Of a stretch of DNA of 64,000 nt, positions 10,985 through 22,102 are shown one piece after another. Position 1 is the first letter of the stretch. The number at the start of each line of letters is the position of its first letter. Source of the stretch: Lobosporangium transversale (lineage: Eukaryota > Mortierellomycota > Mortierellomycetes > Mortierellales > Mortierellaceae); the NCBI RefSeq assembly GCF_002105155.1, contig NW_019029022.1, positions 308,186 through 372,185 of the forward strand, read 5' to 3'. Below the pieces are notes generated by a model. That model saw only the letters and a program-made list of their open reading frames with translations, was not told where the DNA came from and did no database searches. Made by a program: the position numbers and the translations under genes.

Positions 10985-11790
10985 TCATCTTGAGGTCTCC
11001 CTTCCAAAGCTTTCTTTCGATGAGAATCCATCTCATCCCTCTCGGCTAGTTTCACCAGGCTTCATCATAAAAATCTGGAGCATTTCATTCTTCCAGCTTC
11101 CATATCTCTAAGTCGCAGCTGTTTCCCCCGCCGTCAAATCTTGGTCTTTTGGCAAGCCTGCCTCGCACAAACGAAACTCATTGGCTCACTAACAAAGTAT
11201 CTTTGGCGAAGCAGTTGTGGTTCGAGCAATTGTCGAAGGCCCAATCATCATCATATTGAAATACTTCTTCTATCGCTTTCTCGAACTATTTAGCGACGTC
11301 TTCACCACCTCAGTATCTACAGCTCTTCTTCTTTGGACAGATTATCTCTCCTGCATCCGCTGACCATTGATGAACACTCATGACTTTTCTTTCTCAATGT
11401 CAGTTCTATCAATGATGCTAAATAATACTTTCACCTTCATTTGAGTGGAATATCCTCTCGTCATGAACATGGACATCCGCCATCTGTTAAAGTTGAGTCT
11501 TCTAGTATAGTCAACTCAGCCTCCTTTGCTCTTATTGTTCGTTTCTCTATTTCTTTTAATTGCTGAAGAAAATGCATTTTATCTTGAACAACATCTGGTC
11601 TTTCATGACCGTCAATAATAGCACTTCCTTTACTGCAGAATACACCCAGCCTAATACTCAAGGATAACGACGGATCGTGTTTTCTCCTACTGTTCTTTTT
11701 GTTCCGAGTGAGGAAAAGAGCTCCGAATCCAGTTGGTTTTGAAGGATATGTGCCGTGATTATTTATTTGTGGTTTTCGTGGATCCATGAC
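10985..11790 (-). pseudogene. Decayed DDE-type transposase
   Basis: Read on the minus strand, broken pieces of a cut-and-paste transposase appear in the right order. DGHERPDVV lies at about 11589-11620, VHDERIFHSNEGE (the catalytic-Asp region) at about 11430-11470, AFDNCSNHNCFAKDTL (second Asp region) at about 11194-11246, and REG-RWILIERKLWKGDL at about 10990-11060. The same series, with intact DGHER, HDE, FDNS.H and ERGLW motifs, is known from fungal DDE-superfamily transposases. Stops and frame changes separate every piece, so this is a relic. No terminal repeats were identified. Confidence 0.6.
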
Positions 11791-12582
11791 CGCAGTTTTG
11801 GAAAAATATCATTGTCCGTCAGTAGATCCCTGACCTATAGATACTTTCCCCCGCTTCGAAAGACTCGCTATTCTATTGGTTTCCCACTGTTCACGTCGCT
11901 CGATAAGACAACAGCCAAAGTATTTAGAGCGGCCAGGGTTTTTGCAATAGTTTTGTTAGTGTGAATCCTGAATCTGGTTAAATCATCTACCAGCTCAACT
12001 TTTTTTTTTTTTTTTTTATAAAAATGGGAATGGAAAAGAGATATCGTTTAGTAACAAATCGTTGTGGTAAGTTAAGAGGAGCTTCAAAATGATAAATATA
12101 AGAGAATTTACGAACATATTATTACTGCCTATCATAAGGAGCAATATTCCAGTTGTATTCTTTGGGGATTCCTTTGACATCGCAGTAAAACCAGAAGAAG
12201 CGAGAGATCAGGCACCCATGGCAGCCGATTTGAGTTTCTGATTCTTATGAAATAATGCGTATCACAAAATACTTGAATACACTTTTGTGATCCCCCACGT
12301 CCTTGGCTGCTTCTTGCATCTGGGGCTGCAGTTTCGACCAGAAATCGTTCTCAGAGCACATCTTACTAATCCAATCTTCCTCTTCAGTCTCGTCCCCAGA
12401 TCTCCTCCATTCTCTGGCTCGTTGTTAATATCAGTCCGGTTCTTATATTCTGAGGCAGCTCTGACTCTTTTTCGAGTTGGAGGCGGCTAAAATCTCCATT
12501 AACTGGCTCATTGACGACATCCGTTTGCAAATCCTACGAAGCTATCTCTGAACCTTGTTCTATTTCATTAAGTCTGTGTTGC

Positions 12583-12622
<40 letters not shown>

Positions 12623-13853
12623 CTTTTGAAGGCCCTCCCAATAGTCCATAATAAATGTGGCTGCGGTGATCCTTGGACTGCAGCAAATTGAGGTTAATGC
12701 CAAATGTTTTTCGCGACTTCATATTGAAGTGAAGGTCCAAAAAGCCATATTCAGTCAGTCATCATTCACTTTGAAACACTCTGGTGTTTATCTTTTGAAA
12801 TCATGAGCATTGCTGGCGTACGAACACAAGGCGAGCCTCTTTACACTTGCTCTCAAAAAAAGCAGCAGGACCCAGTGGTGTTTCCATTGACTAGGAGCAT
12901 AGGAACCTGTATCCTCGTCAACATAGCTCTTTGAAACGTCATCTTCATAACACATTTCATCCTTTAGATTACGGGTCACGTATATAGAGTATAAAAAAGT
13001 CTATGTGAGAGAGAAATAGAGAGAAGACAGAATATGCACACTTACAAAATGAATGATATGTGAGGGGCCTGGTTATCCTTCCCATGCCTTTCCATTTTTT
13101 CTTCTCTTCATCCTCATTTTTTTTATCTCGACGACTTGTATGCAGCATCTCACGACTGACTAAAAAGAGGAGAGCTCACATTAAGTCGGCCGGTCACCTC
13201 CTTACGCTCATACAAAATATCGCTATAGAAACAGATAGACTGATGTGCCTGCTGTCCACATCAAGAACGTATGTTCTTTTCAAGTTCAAAAAGATATATA
13301 AAAAAAGATTTTAATTCCTATCCGCTATGTTAAACCACTTTGGAAGGATTCTCAGCGACCTCAGCACACATACACTGTGGTACCTTGCTTTGGCAGTAAT
13401 ATGGGCCCCAAAGAATCGATTGGATGTCACAAGGTCTGCTAGTGGGATCCAAAAACGTGGTTATAGCATAATTACCAACACTTTCATGTTCATTGCATTC
13501 ACATTACTCCTTTGGTTTGATAAGAGTAGAGCAATATATGCAACCTCTATCTGGAAGACTCCTTATTTGACAAGGCTTCTTGACCCTCAAACCCGGCGTA
13601 CGGCATACGTGGCACCATTCCTTGGCGCTGGTAAATGCTGTACCAAGGAACAACAAATTATGATATAGAAGCCAATCAAGATAACTTTACACGCAATAGG
13701 AGGCGTTGGTAAGAGACGGAGATCAATTATGGGCTGCAAACTATGAGTGTCACTGCTATTGCGATTAAAAGCATTGTAAAATAACGCGAGTCGTCATTTG
13801 CATGGATAATTAAATGTCTTTATTGGTTAAATATTAGACGACCCTGACGAGTC
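11791..13853. other. Decayed intergenic region, no intact gene
   Basis: Open frames are short and broken. Minus-strand frames at about 12080-12520 have protein-like composition (for example ENDFWSKLQPQMQEAAKD) but are interrupted and not recognised. A T run of about 38 bases lies at 12585-12622. At 13560-13720 on the plus strand a broken frame ends with GGVGK, resembling a P-loop, but nothing else supports a nucleotide-binding protein. It could be an extension of the transposon graveyard. Confidence 0.5.
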
Positions 13854-15138
13854 TTAATGCTTATGTCTCTTTTGATGCTTTTTCTGGCGCTTATTTTTGC
13901 TTTTACTGAAGGTCTCATCGTCGAGTTCATTCTCAAATGCCTTGCTCCATCCGTCGCCCAGATTCCATGTAACCTTCGTGGATGACGAAGCTTTTGATAT
14001 ACTTGCTGTAGCAGCATTTTTTGGCTTTAGCTTTTGCTTGGACGCTGCAGATGTTGTAGGCGTTACTTTTGATGATGCAGATGTTTCTTTGAATTTCTTC
14101 TCACTCTTGCCCTCGGATTTAGCCAAGATAGTTGAAAGCTGCTTTTTAATATCTATAAGCACGTTCTTCTTCTCTTTGGTAACGGAAGATACTGGGATGG
14201 TAGCCTTCTCTGGTAATGAGTTTGCCTTGACCTTGGCCTTCTTGAGGGGTTGTGATAGCATACTGGGAGAAGATGTACTTTCAGATTTTCTTTTTTTTTC
14301 ATCCAGCATTCTGTTAATAGCTTTGAGTTCCTGTGGTAAGTCATCCATGCTATCACTGCCAGAATCATTTCCTTCATCTACATCTTCGGACTCATCGGTC
14401 TCCCAAGTTCCGTCAGATTGATTTTCCTCTTCTGGATCACCTCTTGCCTCGCTCTCGTCATTCTTTCCGTTTTCTTCCCCGTCCTCGCCCTCATCTTCGT
14501 CCGCTTCCAGTTCAGCAGCCAAGCTCATCTTTTTGTGATCCATGTGAACTGAACCAAATAATGATTTCATAAAGTCGGCCACTTCGTTTTTCAGTTCAGG
14601 CTATTTATATAATCAAGAGCGCAATGATCAACATCGACGAAGATGAAGAAAAAGAAAAGAGGAAGGAAGGCTTTCTGTGGACAAATTTTCCCTTTCAATC
14701 AGCTTAACTTACCTCTTCAGCCATTGATGATTCAAATGGCTTGTTTTTCTTAGGCTTCTTGCCAGCTTGTTCAGTATTTTTGTCATTGCTTTCCTCAGGT
14801 TCTTCTCCCGAATCCGAGTCGATACCATTCAAAAGCTCCAAATCTTCTTTTGATCCCCCCATGGCCAGGATTTCTTTCATGAGCACGTCGTTCCTGCTTT
14901 GATCCTTTAGCCCTTTTTCCTTCCTTTCAGGCTTTTTTTTTTCCGATAATGAAAAAAGGAAAGAAAGTGTTGCCATGATCATAATATCCGTAATGAATTT
15001 TATGCCCCACAGTTGAGGTTAGCATATTTTCCTATAAAAACTGTATCTGCTACTCGTTTATTGTAGCTCTGATATAAAAAAACATGCCTTAAACTTCTTC
15101 TTTTTCAACATGATCTGCTTCTGCACTGACGCTGACAT
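13854..15138 (-). CDS. Acidic/Lys-rich nucleolar-type protein, unrecognised
   Basis: Exons, complement of 15088-15138, 14713-14931 and 13854-14600, encode 338 residues. It begins MSASVQKQIMLKKKKFK, then has a short ordered-looking motif NDVLMKEILAMGGSKEDLEL, a long Asp/Glu-rich stretch, Lys/Ser/Ala-rich low complexity, the block TWNLGDGWSKAFENELDDETF and a basic tail (KRQKKHQKRHKH). This mix is usual for ribosome-biogenesis proteins, but I do not recognise the family. Exon 1 appears to use a rare GC donor (AAG/GCATGT), since no GT site fits and both frames join at phase 0. It is divergent from APN2, about 200 bp between the starts. Confidence 0.6.
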
Positions 15139-15202
15139 TCTGTCTAAATTGGTTGGTGCCGCCCAAAAATAAGGTGGATGTCAAAGTTGACGTGAAAGAA
15201 AA

Positions 15203-15235
<33 letters not shown>

Positions 15236-15335
15236 CCACTTTTCTATACGCCACCAACTTTGAGGCGTCATTACTCCTTTTCATTTCTTTTCCTTTACCG
15301 ACTTCACATTCTACTCTCACTCTTAGCCTTCACGC

Positions 15336-17486
15336 ATGAAGTTTATGACATGGAACGTCAATGGGATTCGCGCATTGACACAATATCATCCCTATTGCGA
15401 CGACCTGCATAAAAATTATAAGGTAAAATGAAATAAAATAAAATAAAATAAATCAACGGTCATGTTTTTAAAATAGAACTGAATAAAGACTGATTTTTTC
15501 TCTGCAACAATCATATCTATCGGTTTTTTCAGGAGATTCTTGATTACCTTGATGCGGACGTAATATGTCTACAGGAAACAAAAATCACGCGTGCTAAGCT
15601 TGAGTCGGACATAGCTCTTGTTCCTGGGTACGATTCATATTGGTCTTTTCATCGTACTAAATCCGGGTACTCTGGGGTTGTCATTTATGTTAAGGATCAT
15701 ATTAAGCTCCTTGCAGTAGAAGAAGGCATTTCTGGTGTATTCTCAGAGAATGTCTCGCTACAACCCCCCAATGCTATGGTTCCGTTGAATACTCAGACTT
15801 GCAGCAACAGTAGTAAGGCTAAAGGAGTTGGAGGATATCCATCATTGGATGATGGCGACAGTGCTGCTATATTTGCGCGCTATCAGGAGTTGGATTCAGA
15901 AGGTCGGGGCCTTATTATCGATTTTGGGCTGTTTGTCTTGTTCAATTTGTACTGTCCGAATGAGACAGATGAGACGCGGCTACCATTCAAGATGGACTAC
16001 TATCATCTATTGGAATCTCGCGTTCAGGCTCTGATTAAAGAAGGAAGACAAGTGATTGTGATGGGTGATATGAATGTGGTGCCAACTGAGCTTGACCATT
16101 GCGATCCTGCGAAATGGAAGAAAGAGACAGGTGAGAGTGACTTTACAAACACACTACCTAGACGGTGGTTCAACAGCTTCTTGGCCCCTGCTGGACCAAT
16201 GACAGATCTGTATCGAATATTTCACAAAGATAAACCTGGTGCATTCACATGCTGGAATGCCAAAATCAATGCAAGGTGATGGAAAAACCAGATGAGTCAA
16301 GCTCAATTCAGTTATAACTGTTCTTTGTCTCAATGACTTTTAACATTTATTAGCTGGTATTTCATGTAGGCCGTCTAATTACGGAACCCGGCTAGACTAT
16401 GTTCTCGTAACTAAGGGGCTTTTACCTTGGTTCAAAGCGTGTGACCGACTACCCCACATCGTAGGGTCAGATCATTGCCCTGTCGTTGCGGAAATGTTCA
16501 CAGAGCTTGTGATAGAAAATTCTACTCAAGAAAAAGAACAGGATCAAAAGGCATTTCAAAAACTTCATGAGCTGTTAGAGTCGTACGGAGGAACTACGGA
16601 GCACTCATTAGCTGCAAAGTATTATGAAGAATTTTCAGGAAAGCAGCAAAAGCTCTCTGCCTTTTTCAAAAAGCCATCTTCAGCGACACTAAAACCTATA
16701 ACTGGAAGCGAATTAAAGCGATCTTCTCCCCTAGATGACCACGAGGATCAATTACCCAGGAAGAAGTCATATTTCTCCAATGATCAGGTTGTCAATGATG
16801 ATCCCTCACCTAAAACCGACACTAGACTAAGTGCATCAAATGTATCGTCCTTATTGCCACTATCGAATTCAGTGCCTTCTACTACTTTGCCTAGCCAGAT
16901 ACCCAAAATTAATAACAAAATAACAACGAAGGCTAAGTCTGGTCACTTGATCCAAGATAAAAGTTCTTTCAAAAAGCCCGTCAATCCTAGATCCTCTGGA
17001 CAACAGAGCGTGTTGTCATTTTTTTCAAGTTCATCTAAGAAGATTTCCACAGAGATACCAGTTGCCAATTCTGCATCCGCGAAAGATGAACAGACGCTAT
17101 CTTTAAAAAGTGAAGAGGCTGAACAGGAGTATATCAATGAATCTCAATTGTCAAATACCTCATCATCACCGCCACACTCTCAAACACCGGACTCTTCCTT
17201 TTCATCAGCAACATCAGCCCCGTCATCATTGTCTTCAACATTTTCACCCAGTGATTTTGCAGATTGGATACCAGGATCACAGGATATATTACCGTTCTCG
17301 ACAAATGGCGAAGCTACTACGTCCAAATGGCAAAGTTTGTTCCAGCCCAAGACTATTCCAAAGTGCAGAGTCCACGGAGTACCATGTACTGAACACACCG
17401 TCAACAAGAAAGGTCCCAACAAAGGACGACGATTCTTTTTATGTTCACTGTATGTGTTTTCAGCTTCTGAAATGAAGATCTGTGTG

Positions 17487-17517
<31 letters not shown>

Positions 17518-17663
17518 TTTTTTTTTTAAATAAATGTTTATTAATACTCTTCAATCTCTCTTCCACCCTTAGACCCGTCGGTCCTGAAGACGACACTATT
17601 AGGCCGAGGCCAGAATATCGGTGCAACTTTTTCGAATGGCGAAAATCAGAGCGTAAAAAATAG
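15336..17663 (+). CDS. APN2: AP endonuclease 2 (ExoIII family)
   Basis: DNA base-excision repair enzyme that cleaves abasic sites and trims 3' ends in the nucleus. Exons 15336-15422, 15533-16275, 16370-17449 and 17573-17663 encode 666 residues. All ExoIII landmarks are present: WNVNGIRA, ICLQETKI, GYSGVV, YCPNE, MGDMNVVPTELDH, RLDYVLV and GSDHCPV. The long tail carries two PCNA-binding-type motifs, QQKLSAFF (369-376) and QQSVLSFF (488-495). It ends in a GRF zinc finger (about 609-660: CRVHGVPC, GRRFFLC, CNFFEW), as in Apn2/APE2 and unlike Apn1 or APE1. The last intron, which splits the zinc finger, contains a run of about 29 T. The start is the first ATG and gives the family's short N-terminus. 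Confidence 0.93.
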
Positions 17664-17749
17664 AAGCATTATATATGTATATATATATATATTGTGGACA
17701 AATAAAAAGTTTTTAGATTGTATCTTTTATCTTGCATTATTTTCTGTTG

Positions 17750-18596
17750 TTATGATCGACGCTGACAAACAAACAAGTAAATGTCTTCACTCTGATAATC
17801 GGCATCCTGTTCTTCAGGTTTGATATCTCTGAAACGAAAGGTTTTGCCCAACATTGCGAAGAACTCCATCTCCTCGGCGAAATTGCGCTTCTCGAATGCA
17901 ATAACAAGCTGTGTCTTGCTGGCGCTTGGGGTTATTAATGCGTTGATGGTGCTGATCAAAGGTTTATATAGTCCTGGTACCCATATGCAATCGCTTAGAA
18001 TGACCATATCCCAATTTGTATCGATAAGGGCGTGTATTTTCTGAGCATTGGAAGAAGAACTGCTACTTTCGTCTTCTTCCCAATCTAAAGTTTGTGCTTG
18101 AATATCGATTCCAATGGAAGGGTTTCTTTGGATGTTTCGGCTCAAGAGGGGTACAACATTCTCTTTATCCGTCAAGAGAACTCTAGCCTCAACTCCTTTA
18201 GCACTGAGCAACCTAGCAACTGCCAGACCTACAATCCCTGTTCCTGCCCCGAGTTCCAGAACGTTAATTGGTGTTGATGATCGGGGTGTTTCAGTCGCTG
18301 AGGTGGAGGAAGAAGCAATTGAGAGAAGATTTGATTTCTCGAGATATTTTGCCAAAACAATCGCTGCATCCCAGATGGTTGATCCAACGCCTCCACGTCT
18401 TGAAAAGTGAAAAAATAATAATAAAATAATGTTAGACTTAATATACTTTCTCTTTCAGTTTTTTTTTTTTTTTTTTTTTTTTTTTTGGAGAGGAATAAGC
18501 ATACAAAAGTCCAGAGGGATCCTCGTCAATATCCAAAGGTTTTATGGTATGGTTCCTAAATTCGTATTCACGCGAGGCGAGGGTGATGTGTTCCAT
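17750..18596 (-). CDS. METTL21/EFM6-like protein-lysine methyltransferase
   Basis: Class I SAM-dependent methyltransferase of the methyltransferase-16 family; relatives methylate lysines on elongation factors and chaperones. Exons, complement of 18505-18596 and 17750-18398, encode 246 residues. Exon 1 supplies the N-terminus (MEHITLASREYEFRNHTI), and the join gives GGVGSTIWDAAIVLAKYL, the conserved segment before the SAM motif. Motif I is LELGAGTGIVG (residues 78-88) and motif post-I ends in LLTDKE. WDMVILSDCIW replaces the more common D-x-x-Y signature. The substrate cannot be read from sequence. It is divergent from the DUF952 gene, 172 bp between the starts. Confidence 0.78.
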
Positions 18597-18768
18597 TGCG
18601 ATTCCTTGTCCTTCGTAGTTATGTTTGAATTGATCAAGTCGAATTAAATTATCTCCAAGCTGTCTCCCAAGCTGTCACAGAACACGCGAATAAACGCTCA
18701 AAGCACGAGAAAAACCTTGTCTTTCTCCCATCGCTTCCACATTTCCATCCAGCATTCACACAAACACA

Positions 18769-19191
18769 ATGGCTGAATCTCTCGCTCCCGCCGTTGCTCC
18801 CGACTATATCTACAAGATCGTCCCTCCAGAATCATTCAATACATCTGATAAAGTCCTCCCACTTTCAGACCTAGACCGAACTGATGGTTTCTATCATTTG
18901 TCCACAGCAGCTCAAGTGCCAGGTACCTCCAACCGGTTCTTCCTCAGGGCAGATTTTGATCATCTTTTGATCCTCAAGCTCTCGTACCCGGGCCTTGCAC
19001 CCCAAATAAGATGGGAGGCTGCTAGAGGCAACAGTGGCAATTATCCAGTAGACACAAGCAGGATCTTTCCACATGTCTATGGTGATCTGGAGCTTAAACA
19101 TTGCGTGGGAACCATCCGCATAAATTGGGATGATGCTCAAAACCAGTGGAGTTTTCCAACCGGGTGGGAACATGAAGTCCTGGCGTTTTAA
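18769..19191 (+). CDS. DUF952 domain protein
   Basis: Intronless, 140 residues, of which about 110 form the DUF952 domain. Visible landmarks are DRTDGFYHLSTAAQVPGT near residue 40, DHLLILKL, and FPHVYGDLELKHCVGTI. This small single-domain family is widespread in bacteria and fungi. Its fold resembles ADP-ribosyltransferase-like folds, but its biochemical role is not established. The ATG is preceded by a pyrimidine-rich, ACACAAACACA-type leader. A poly(A) tract follows the stop at about 19220. Confidence 0.85.
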   Translation: MAESLAPAVAPDYIYKIVPPESFNTSDKVLPLSDLDRTDGFYHLSTAAQVPGTSNRFFLRADFDHLLILKLSYPGLAPQIRWEAARGNSGNYPVDTSRIFPHVYGDLELKHCVGTIRINWDDAQNQWSFPTGWEHEVLAF

Positions 19192-19368
19192 GAATAAAGA
19201 TGCAGGGTCTTAGACACCTGAAAAAAAAAAAAAAAAAAAAAAGAAGAAATCGCATCGTAATCCGAGACTGTTAAGGCAGTTTTTAATTTATATATACTGC
19301 AGCTGCAATTCTCTTTTCTTCCTTTCACTTTTCAACAACAAAGAGTCTTTTTTTTTCCTTTCATCACG

Positions 19369-20157
19369 ATGAATATATTGCATATAATCTTTTCTAATTT
19401 CATCCCAAGCGTCTATACACCAGATGGTCTTCGTCAATACCAACTCACTCTTTTAGGATTCATCGTCATCTATGGACTTTTACATCTCTCATTGTTTATG
19501 GATGGTCTAGTCTCTCATCTCTTTTTTGTACCAGAAATCGCCACAGCACTACACTATGCCTTCTTCCCTGTTCAATATTCCCTACGTCCCCTCTCAGCTC
19601 TCAGACGTCGATTCTATATCTTGAACTTGATGGTCATTTTTTGGCTTCTTCAACCATTTTTGCAATTGAACTCTATGGATTTCCTGACTTCAATATTAAC
19701 AACAATAACAACAAAAGTATCACCATCATCAGTAGCAACAGGAACGGAAAGACCTTCATCTCTCTTCGATACCCGTGAGAACTTGACACTCTATGTCAGC
19801 AAGACTTTGAACCAGATTCAGATTGAAAAGATTTTGAGTGAAGGAGGCAAGGTGGAGGAAGGGTTTAAAGAACAGAGCGCCTATGCAGCTCAGTTGGCGG
19901 TGGCGATGCAATGTCTTGGATGGTTCAGTGTCCTGATCGCAGTCTTCATCCTAATCGAGTCCTTGTTTGTGTGGTACAAGTGTCAACAGATTGAAAAACT
20001 AGAGCTCTCCTCTGCTGAACGTGAAAAGCAAGAAACATTAGAAACATTGAAGACTGCTGCTGCTGCTGCAGCACAGCAGGCTGCATCGGCAGCTGCATCG
20101 GCATCTGCCGCAACAGCCGAAGCAGTGGCAGCGTCGGAAAAAGTCAAGAAAAGTTAG
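19369..20157 (+). CDS. Four-helix membrane protein with Ala-rich tail
   Basis: Intronless, 262 residues, not matched to a named family. Hydrophobic segments lie at about residues 25-45, 55-72, 85-103 and 178-202. The loop between helices 3 and 4 is long and Ser/Thr-rich. The last helix reads VLIAVFILIESLFVWYK, with a glutamate in its core. After it comes a charged helix and an Ala-rich tail (about 225-255) that could form a coiled coil. The next three genes have the same plan, suggesting an old tandem family. It is convergent with the next gene, 145 bp between the stops. Confidence 0.72.
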   Translation: MNILHIIFSNFIPSVYTPDGLRQYQLTLLGFIVIYGLLHLSLFMDGLVSHLFFVPEIATALHYAFFPVQYSLRPLSALRRRFYILNLMVIFWLLQPFLQLNSMDFLTSILTTITTKVSPSSVATGTERPSSLFDTRENLTLYVSKTLNQIQIEKILSEGGKVEEGFKEQSAYAAQLAVAMQCLGWFSVLIAVFILIESLFVWYKCQQIEKLELSSAEREKQETLETLKTAAAAAAQQAASAAASASAATAEAVAASEKVKKS

Positions 20158-20301
20158 AATTTTTTCTGACACGAATAAATGTTGTAAACGCCAAACTATT
20201 ATTTATTTAAGCTTGCAGTGTCCAAATATGGAAAAAAATATGAATTCGCGTTCTGAAGTTCAATTTAGACGCGTTTCTTTTTTTTTTTTAAAAAAAAAAA
20301 A

Positions 20302-21636
20302 TTATCCAATGATAGGCCCTTCGATAACTAGCCTAGAATTCTGTAAAGCCTTCATTTCTCTTTGTATCCGTTTAGTTTTCTTTGCATATTTCGCAGCTTT
20401 CTGATCCTCGAGTTCTTGTAATCGCTTCAGACGAGTCTCGACTGATTCTTCACGCATGTTGATCAACCATGACATAATACCCTCTATTATCAACAGAATC
20501 CCAATCACACAACCCAGAACATGATATACGATCATGAGCTCACAAGGCCTCGAATCCATTCCTGGGGTTGAGAGACATTCAGATGCCCATCGAGTGCCCC
20601 AAGATAATTGAGTCGAAGAAGAAGTTGACGATGATGAAGATGAAGGATTGGGTACTGTATTGGAAGATGTAGGAGTGCTAGTATCATCAGCAGTTGTTGT
20701 TGTTGTCGTTGCTACCGTGGATGAGCCGGGCACCTTTTGTATTGCGGCTGTTATTGTTGTTGTTGTATCTGCCGCTAATGCTGCGAATGTAACTGATGGA
20801 TATATCGGATATATGGTTACAGTGGATTCGCTACTTGAGATACGCCTATATCTCGTGTCTTCTGGAGGAACATATCCTAAAGTTGTAGTAGGAGTGACGA
20901 TGGTAGTAGAAGTAAAGGCTGTGGTTGCAGTTGTAGTGATGGTAACGGTTGTTGCAATAGTTGTAGTCAAGGAGGGCGAAATTGAAATGAAGCTAGCTGT
21001 TGGAGAGGATGAAAGTGATGGTGCCATAGAGGGAGACGAAAGATTGTTGCTATTCATCCATGCAATATCTGTGAACCAGATAGTGCTAAGCATCAACCAG
21101 ATGAAGGCAAAAAGGATCAGCACACAAAGGTTCGTGACTTGGAAACCGAGGAAAAAAGGTCGATCTGGATGTGCATGGAGGAAGAGAGTCAAGATTGACA
21201 ATACAATGTAGATATAGTCGACAGTATTCATGGTTGACCATAGGGTGAGTGTATCAGGAGCTGGAGCAGTTACTGTATTCAAAGGTGAAGTAGGTGCTGT
21301 TTCTGCTGTCTCTGCTGCTTTTACTGTTGTTGCTGTTATTGTAGCGTTGTTACCGGCCAATGAAGTCCTAGACGATAATGACGATATAGATGTAGATGTA
21401 GGTATATATGTAGATGTAGGTATAGGTGCAGGTGAGGTAATGTCGCTCGGTGAATTTGAAGATGGATCAGAAGCAATAGGACTGTTGCCATGTAGCTTGC
21501 TCAATTGGTCATGATAGACAAAGAGTATCGGAAGGGATGCAATGAGGAGAAGAAGAATGAAAACGCGTGTAGTACGGAGTGCTAGCGGGCTTTTGAGTAA
21601 ACGACCGCATGAATAGGGTTGTTGCTCTGGTGCCAT
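20302..21636 (-). CDS. Four-helix membrane protein with large Ser/Thr loop
   Basis: Intronless, 444 residues, not recognised. Hydrophobic segments are RVFILLLLIASLPILFVY (about 25-42), one at about 139-157 (YIYIVLSILTLFLHAH), one at about 165-195 and a last one near 370-395 (VLGCVIGILLIIEGIMSWLI). The two long loops are extremely rich in Thr, Ser and Pro, as in O-glycosylated extracellular domains. The last helix keeps the core glutamate seen in the adjacent genes, and a Lys/Glu-rich coiled-coil-like tail follows. Antisense open frames across the Thr-rich loops are composition artefacts. Confidence 0.72.
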   Translation of the reverse strand: MAPEQQPYSCGRLLKSPLALRTTRVFILLLLIASLPILFVYHDQLSKLHGNSPIASDPSSNSPSDITSPAPIPTSTYIPTSTSISSLSSRTSLAGNNATITATTVKAAETAETAPTSPLNTVTAPAPDTLTLWSTMNTVDYIYIVLSILTLFLHAHPDRPFFLGFQVTNLCVLILFAFIWLMLSTIWFTDIAWMNSNNLSSPSMAPSLSSSPTASFISISPSLTTTIATTVTITTTATTAFTSTTIVTPTTTLGYVPPEDTRYRRISSSESTVTIYPIYPSVTFAALAADTTTTITAAIQKVPGSSTVATTTTTTADDTSTPTSSNTVPNPSSSSSSTSSSTQLSWGTRWASECLSTPGMDSRPCELMIVYHVLGCVIGILLIIEGIMSWLINMREESVETRLKRLQELEDQKAAKYAKKTKRIQREMKALQNSRLVIEGPIIG

Positions 21637-22102
21637 TGAGATATGCGTGTGAGAGAAAAGAAAGGGAAAGCGCGTCTATCCAAAGAAGGGACAAAGAAGA
21701 AAAGATATAGGAACAAGAGAGAAAGCTATCAAACGATGAAGATAATAAGGAAAGGGATGGATGTTGAACTTAGGGTTAGGAAGTGGGAGGAAAAAAAGAG
21801 AGAAAGGAAAAAAAAAAGAGAATGGCTTCATCATGACTCTACCGATATGCAAGAGTAAGTGGTGGAGTGGAGTGGATCTGTGGTTGAGAACAGAGTCAAC
21901 TTGAGGAACTGAACTTGGTCATGATATGATGAGGCAGAGTGCTTCCAAATATGAAGTCTTCTGCATATGAAACAGGGATTCACCCTCTTTTTCATTCCCC
22001 CTGAAGCATTCTAATTGATATACTGACAACTGACATCCGATAATTTCTTTCTTTTGTTTTTGTTTATTAAATTAATTTAATCGCTTTTTTTTTTCTCCAT
22101 TG
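21637..22102. other. Intergenic, purine-rich leader
   Basis: The plus strand from about 21650 to 21835 is strongly purine-rich (GAAAG, GGAAAA tracts). It would therefore be pyrimidine-rich upstream of the minus-strand gene ending at 21636, a common fungal promoter/5'-leader feature. No gene is seen. Confidence 0.5.

Noticed and set aside
12585-12622. Long T run as a possible retroposed poly(A) tail
   Set aside because: Homopolymer runs of this kind are everywhere in the window, including introns, and no target duplication or processed gene copy adjoins it.
13327-13720. Frame ending near GGVGK, suggestive of an NB-ARC/NACHT P-loop
   Set aside because: A stop codon interrupts it, the Thr/Ser after the Lys is missing (KRRR follows), and no other nucleotide-binding motif is near.
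20648-21514. Long plus-strand Val-rich open frames
   Set aside because: They are antisense to the Thr/Ser-rich loops of the 20302-21636 gene; Val-rich composition is the mirror of Thr codons.
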